Assembly (NCBI GenBank): GCA_016806645.1
Contig: JACSYO010002159.1
Span: 7,122,501-7,186,500 of the forward strand
From: Ophiodon elongatus
Taxonomy: Eukaryota; Chordata; Actinopteri; Perciformes; Hexagrammidae
DNA: 64,000 nucleotides
Direction: 5' to 3'
The first letter of the stretch is position 1, and each line of letters opens with the position of its first letter. The translations under genes and the position numbers were made by a program. Below are positions 60,401 to 64,000 of this stretch, one piece after another. Below the pieces are notes generated by a model. It made no database searches. It saw only the letters and a program-made list of their open reading frames with translations, and was not told the origin of the DNA.

Positions 60401-63400
60401 GTTCAACAAAATGCTGTTCAACAATGTTGTTTACACTGTTAAATGTCTGAGAATCCTGCTTATCCATTAGGTGTCTCTTTGTGGTTACAGATGTAAACTT
60501 AATGCCATAATTCTTCAGTAACAAAGTCAATATGGGTTCTTTTGTTGTAGAGCTTGGTTTAGCTGCTGTTTGGCTCAACACAGAGATCAAAGAATCAACT
60601 GCTGCTGTCAGAGAGTAAGAATCAGGATCTTTGACAACAGAAGTGTTTGGCCTACTAATGCTGAAGGATGCTATTGCGCTATGAGCTTCAATCAACCCCA
60701 TACTTGCAGTTGGAGGTGATGCAGCGTTGTGGTCACTACCTTCTGGAAGAACACTTTTCTGACTGTTGTGGGGAGCTTCAGTGATGTCAGACGAATTGCT
60801 TACTGACCCACTGCTGACGCCGAAAAGTTGGTTTTGTACAAATATATTTTTGAAGTTTGCTGCGAGACTGTGGGATGCATTTTTGTTATGCTTGCCGAAA
60901 TATATCAGTTTCGACTGTGGGTCCCCAGCGCTCATCTTTTTTCCAAGCGTCTCTTGTTTCCTCACAGTATACTTTGATGAGTGATAAAGCGCTGTGGTTG
61001 TTGAAATCTGTCTCCCGGTGAGTAAAGTTTCACTAGGATAGGTGCGCCCCGGTTCTTTCTTGGTGTCTTTTTGTGTTGCTGATGACATCTCAGCGAGAGG
61101 GCGCGTATGAAATGCAACCGTTCCTGTATTTGAGAGAAAAGATTTGATTTGGGAGTTATTCAAAATGCTTTGACTATGATTCACAGTTTTATTTAGGGAT
61201 AAAGGAGGAAATGTCAGGTTGTTAACCAGTTTTTCCCTCATTCCAGATCCAAAAAGCTTGGTAATATTTGGCTGACTGATGTCTTTGTTCTGCATTTCTT
61301 CTTGTTCTCCCACTGACTGTTGATGTAAACTGGGTAATGAGGTTGTAAATTGACTGAAATCTAAAGCCAGCCCCTCTATACTAAGCGAGTCTGAGGAGCC
61401 ATCAGGTGACCGTGCAGACAGAGCCACAGATTTCTCTGTGGACAGCGCTCTTCGATCTTTTTGGCAGGTCAAACACAAGTTTGTCAGGGTGTTTCCACTC
61501 ACTGAATCGCTTCGGAAGATGGATTGTACTGTACCGAACATATCCTCATTTCTTCCCAGGTTTGAAATCCCCTTATCATCCTTGCCTTGAGATCGTTTGT
61601 TATCATTGTCATTACGCAGCACAGCCAGGTTATCAATTACATGAGGATGAGATGCAGATAGGATTGGAACTCCCGGCCCTCTGTCAGCAGATGTGAGAGT
61701 AATAGAGTCAGTGTTTCTCTGATGCCTGTTATCAAGCAGAGTGTGAAGCCAAAGAGAGGCTTTCACTGCCTCTGCAAAAGTATAAGCCTCTGGCTCAGAG
61801 TTGCCATTCATCATTGATTCAAATGCAGCTTGTGCGGAAGAGAAAACGATCTTGTTATAATTAGAAATCCTAGGGGTTTCTGATTCAGTGTGAATCCTCA
61901 TAGCTGATGAATTATCTCTTGTTGATTTGAGAAAGTTTTGCCCATTGCTGGAAACAAAACCGCTCGTTGAGGCGATTCTAGCCGATGCTTTTGGTATTTG
62001 TGTTTTCTCAGACAATGGTATTGGTCTGGTGTCAAACAAGACCACCTCTGGAAACTTGGCAGTCACTGACACTGCAGTGTGCTGTTCTGTACTCTCTGTC
62101 GGTATTGCTTCTGTGCCATGACCAATTGTGTTTTCCTTTTTCAAAAGCAGATCTTTTGTGACAGTTGTGTCTTCTGTTTGGTAACCTTGGAAATATTCTT
62201 TTTCTGCCCGGACTACAAAGAAAAAAACAACACGTTACTCAAATTTCCTCCTCAAGTACTGTAGTGTACTGTACTGTACTGTACTCTCTAGTATTGTAGA
62301 TCCATGCTGTGTACAATATTTCTTGAGTTGACACAAATTAATGGATGTTAAAATGTACCATTATTTAAGACATTAACATTTATTCACATTATACGCCCAG
62401 GAATTTAATTAAAAGGGTTGCAAATGATATTTGCTCCAACACATAAACAATACATCAGATACATTGATATTTAACTAATTTAAGAGTCAGGTCATTACAC
62501 AAACTACTAACTCAATTTGAAGTTATCGGATGTGTTTCTAACACTGTTTTGATAATTGAAGGGAGCAGTCTTGCCTTTCACTTAATTTGTGCTCCATCAG
62601 TGACTGTGGACACATGGAAAGAGTGTTAGATGAAGAATTAGGATGCTCTCTAATTAGACAGTATTTTTAGATGTCTGAATCTGCATCAAGCATTAAAGCA
62701 ACAGTACAAACAGTATATTCCGCTGGTAGACAGAAGGAGTAACAATACGACTTTGAATATCATGCATCCCCAAATTAAACAAACAATGTAAATTATAGCT
62801 GGGATTTTGCAAATGTTTCCTGTAATATCCTTGACAGATTGAATGGGAGCAAAACTGATGGTTTAGATTCAAACCTCCACAGGGTACCTTTTAATAATTT
62901 GAACCCTGTTGTGGCTGATGCAAAGTCGATGGAAAGAAGTTAATAATGTTGACACCCCTTAGTGTGTGACTCATGGCTAAGATATCAAATGTTTGAGTTG
63001 AAAGTTTTTGACTGTTTATTGCAGCACTGTCAGCCAGTTTTCTAATTAAATGACTTTGAGTACGTGATTTCACGTCTCATCATGTCTGTTATGAATTTAG
63101 ATGATGACAACACAAGATACTAGAATACATATTGAAGACAGTGTGGGAGGCAACCAATTATATAAACACTGTTGTATGCGCTGAGTTTTTCTCTGCAGGA
63201 TATACTGATATGACAAAGTGCTAATAGTAGTAGTAGTAGTAGTAGTAATACTTAAAGTTTTAAGTTTAAACTGCAGGTAAAATGTTTAAAAATAATCATA
63301 TTTTCATGCAAATGACAATAAGAGAATTCAAAATGATCCTCAGTATTTTGTGTCACTGTTAGTAGATATATTATCAAACTAAGTTAATACTGTACTTTGA

Positions 63401-63480
63401 CCTAAAAAAATAAACACAAACAATGAGCACATACCTGTAAGAAGGAAAAATCCTAGTGTGAAACAATAAAACCTCCTCAT
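51268..63480 (-). CDS. Giant mucin-like, membrane-anchored ZP-domain protein (about 2,200 aa)
   Basis: Not recognised as a named gene. Visible order: signal peptide (exon 63480-63435); 5.76-kb exon (62212-56449) giving about 1,920 residues rich in Ser, Thr, Asn, Gln and Lys with few Cys; then smaller exons for the C-terminal half of a ZP domain, a transmembrane helix and a 30-residue cytoplasmic tail. ZP evidence: ISCCLSPT, SFTISLFQMINYS, VVYLHCDLSVC and RNRISFGPM in the right order. ZP proteins polymerise or act as surface coats and receptors; the Ser/Thr-rich arm suggests a mucin-like coat protein (inferred). No ZP-N half was found. The five 3'-most exons and the first two are well supported. 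The junction after the giant exon is not: it ends in phase 2, and no following exon fits without a weaker splice site. Confidence 0.75.
51690..52150 (+). repeat. Dispersed fish repeat in ZP gene intron
   Basis: Contains TTGAGTTATGGCCAAAAATG, TGTGTTTTGTGAGGTCACGG, TGTGCCAAATTTGAATGAAA, GAGATATGGCATTCACGAG and CATAATGCCTCCAGTCAC, the block order of an abundant fish repeat. The segment around CAAGTGGATG...CCAAATTT occurs twice (about 51898 and 52045), as an internal duplication. Confidence 0.65.
52450..52567 (-). CDS. ZP gene exon: after ZP, juxtamembrane
   Basis: 118 nt; encodes QRSVFPLEGPEAIVTNL, then RNRISFGPMLKEENNST. The RNR-I-S-F-G-P segment is where ZP proteins carry a cleavage site, though a full furin consensus is not seen. 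The acceptor is a tandem CAGCAG, allowing loss of the first Gln. Donor GTAATT. Confidence 0.8.
53865..54021 (-). CDS. ZP gene exon: ZP-C distal strands
   Basis: 157 nt; encodes LAAEPAGIILLPSALSTSA, then SFTISLFQMINYS and VYLHCDLSVCLRNRSDC. The Y/F-L-H-C-x-L-x-V-C block is the hallmark of the ZP-C end. The usual GCP motif before it is absent. Donor GTAAGG, phase 0. Confidence 0.85.
55230..55452 (-). CDS. ZP gene exon: ZP-C central strands
   Basis: About 223 nt; encodes VSDDLCGTGNYTAEMSLNL, a hydrophobic stretch ANLSVVINLK, then LEVISCCLSPT, the ZP-C segment usually ending in C-x-A/S-T/P-P/S. Donor GTACTC splits an Arg codon completed by the next exon. The acceptor is most likely GTGTAACAG. 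Confidence 0.75.
55529..55544 (-). CDS. Candidate 16-nt microexon of ZP gene
   Basis: TTAAAATCCATGTCAG lies between a strong acceptor (GGTTCTTTAG) and donor GTGAAT. Read in phase 0 it gives LKSMS plus G, which completes a Glu codon with the AG that opens the next exon. It restores the frame between the neighbouring exons, but such a short exon needs transcript proof. Confidence 0.4.
55578..55702 (-). CDS. Candidate ZP gene exon: start of ZP-C
   Basis: The frame reading SKLYLLNFDKRHSIESIHC then DGLRISSKFQVSDH has coding-like codon use and ends at a perfect donor (GTAAGT at 55577). Its phase 0 end fits the 16-nt exon downstream. However, a stop lies just upstream and the available acceptors (after 55693, 55690 or 55688) give phase 1 or 0, not the phase 2 left by the giant exon. 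An alternative frame that fits phase 2 needs a weak donor, GTATCT. Boundaries are therefore tentative. Confidence 0.4.
55775..55920 (-). repeat. Dispersed fish repeat in ZP gene intron 2
   Basis: On the - strand it reads GCAAATGTTATCATGGTAAC, CTAAACTAAGATGTTGAATA, and TTGCAAAACATCAG, the same family as 39350-39640. A short GTAC tract lies at its edge (55778-55792). Confidence 0.6.
55925..56050 (+). repeat. tRNA-derived-SINE-like repeat
   Basis: Contains an A-box-like TGGCCCAGGAGATAG and a B-box-like GGCTGTTTGATTGCC about 28 nt apart, followed by CAGCTCCTCCTGTCTGCACG and GAAGTATCCTTGAG. This fits a tRNA-headed SINE. Not a functional tRNA. Confidence 0.6.
56075..56260 (+). repeat. Dispersed fish repeat fragment
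   Basis: Contains TGATGCTCAAACCTTTTTCA, TCAGTCAAGTACCCCTTAAC and AGAGCAAAACATTTTTG, recalled as a common fish repeat. With the two preceding repeats it fills nearly all of ZP gene intron 2. Confidence 0.5.
56449..62212 (-). CDS. ZP gene exon 2: giant Ser/Thr-rich exon
   Basis: Acceptor TTTTCTTTGTAG; open for 5764 nt until a TAA that directly follows the probable donor (GG/GTAATC at 56448). Composition is Ser/Thr/Asn/Gln/Lys-rich with scattered N-X-S/T sites and no obvious tandem repeat. A strongly charged stretch (protein residues about 735-835, including KKNKETKEILKLQKEEE) interrupts the mucin-like sequence and could form a helix or coiled coil. No folded domain is recognised. Antisense frames inside it are shadows. 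Confidence 0.85.
62264..62287. repeat. (TACTG)n short tandem repeat
   Basis: Four to five TACTG units in intron 1 of the ZP gene. Confidence 0.8.
63225..63248. repeat. (TAG)n microsatellite
   Basis: About eight TAG units in intron 1 of the ZP gene. The rest of intron 1 (62213-63434) shows nothing else recognisable. Confidence 0.9.
63435..63480 (-). CDS. ZP gene exon 1: signal peptide
   Basis: ATG at 63480 in good context (ACAACAATGA). Encodes MRRFYCFTLGFFLLT, two Arg then a hydrophobic core, plus one base before donor GTATGT. With VRA from exon 2 it forms a standard secretion signal. Confidence 0.8.
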
Positions 63481-63628
63481 TGTTGTTCAGTCTTGTTACT
63501 ATCACTCAAGTCCCAGTGAATAAGTGTTGTTTTTACTGGCAAATCCAACTGAGCAGAAGGTATCCGTTGTTTGCAGACATGCACAGATGGTGTCATCCCT
63601 TACAGGGAACGTTTGTCCTCTGCAGTTC

Positions 63629-63635
63629 ATTTATA
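63629..63635 (-). promoter_or_regulatory. Candidate TATA box of ZP gene
   Basis: TATAAAT on the - strand, about 150 nt upstream of the ATG at 63480. This would place transcription start near 63600 and give a 5' UTR of about 120 nt. No start-site evidence is available. Confidence 0.45.
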
Positions 63636-64000
63636 CATGGATTGGATTTCTCACTGCAGGTACTACGTAGTCACAGATACACGATATCTGGAGAACAGGA
63701 ACAATTTACCTCTCAATTTAATGTATTCATTTATGGTAAAACTATGATATTAATAAACTATATCAAAATTGGAACAGATTGTTCCTAACTTTACGGACAT
63801 AAGAATTGATTCCAGGAGCTATTTGTAGGGATCTGAAAGTCTTTATGACGAACATCTTAAAGTGAGTTGCTGCAAAATACTTTTCATTTGCACCTGTATG
63901 CTTAAACTAAAAAATGATATGTAGGCATAGCTGAATGTCAACATGTAACAATCGTAGTTCTGCCTGTTAGTTAGATAATTAGTACCAAAGTACAGCTCAG

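Noticed and set aside
56468..61696. Many + strand open frames of 60-121 codons, such as 59616-59981 and 59833-60186
   Set aside because: All are antisense shadows of the giant ZP-gene exon; no splice or domain evidence.

Overview
This is a stretch of teleost fish chromosome, probably percomorph. Evidence: vertebrate genes split by canonical GT-AG introns, coding sequence closest to fish dopamine receptors, and many dispersed repeats of types I recall from percomorph genomes. No bacterial, phage or CRISPR content was seen.

Three protein-coding genes are supported. (1) drd2, dopamine D2 receptor, + strand, 1052-20033: all seven coding exons are present and join in frame to 470 aa. They include the 87-nt cassette exon whose skipping would give the short isoform. 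(2) ankk1, ankyrin-repeat and kinase-domain protein 1, - strand, 36080-43989: nine coding exons join in frame to 756 aa (kinase domain plus about 12 ankyrin repeats). drd2 and ankk1 lie tail to tail, as DRD2 and ANKK1 do in mammals. (3) An unnamed large gene, - strand, 51268-63480: a signal-peptide exon, one 5.76-kb exon encoding about 1,920 residues of Ser/Thr-rich, Cys-poor sequence, then small exons for the C-terminal half of a zona pellucida (ZP) domain, one transmembrane helix and a short tail. It looks like a giant membrane-anchored mucin-like ZP protein. One internal splice junction is unresolved.

Layout: 1-20 kb drd2 with repeat-laden introns (Harbinger-like fragment, DIRS-type retroelement remnant, (GT)45 tract); 20-21.2 kb drd2 3' UTR; 21.2-36 kb intergenic, with repeats and a well-delimited nonautonomous hAT transposon (635 bp, 8-bp target duplication) inserted into an older repeat; 36-44 kb ankk1; 44-51 kb intergenic repeats, including an L1-like remnant; 51-63.5 kb the ZP gene with a TATA-like promoter near 63.63 kb.

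The most notable observations are: the catalytic-loop aspartate of ankk1 reads as asparagine, with a degenerate glycine loop, suggesting a pseudokinase; the undescribed ZP gene with its giant exon and no visible ZP-N half; and a long UG tract and a strong G-quadruplex motif near the regulated part of drd2. Family names for dispersed repeats rest on recall and were not checked against a database.
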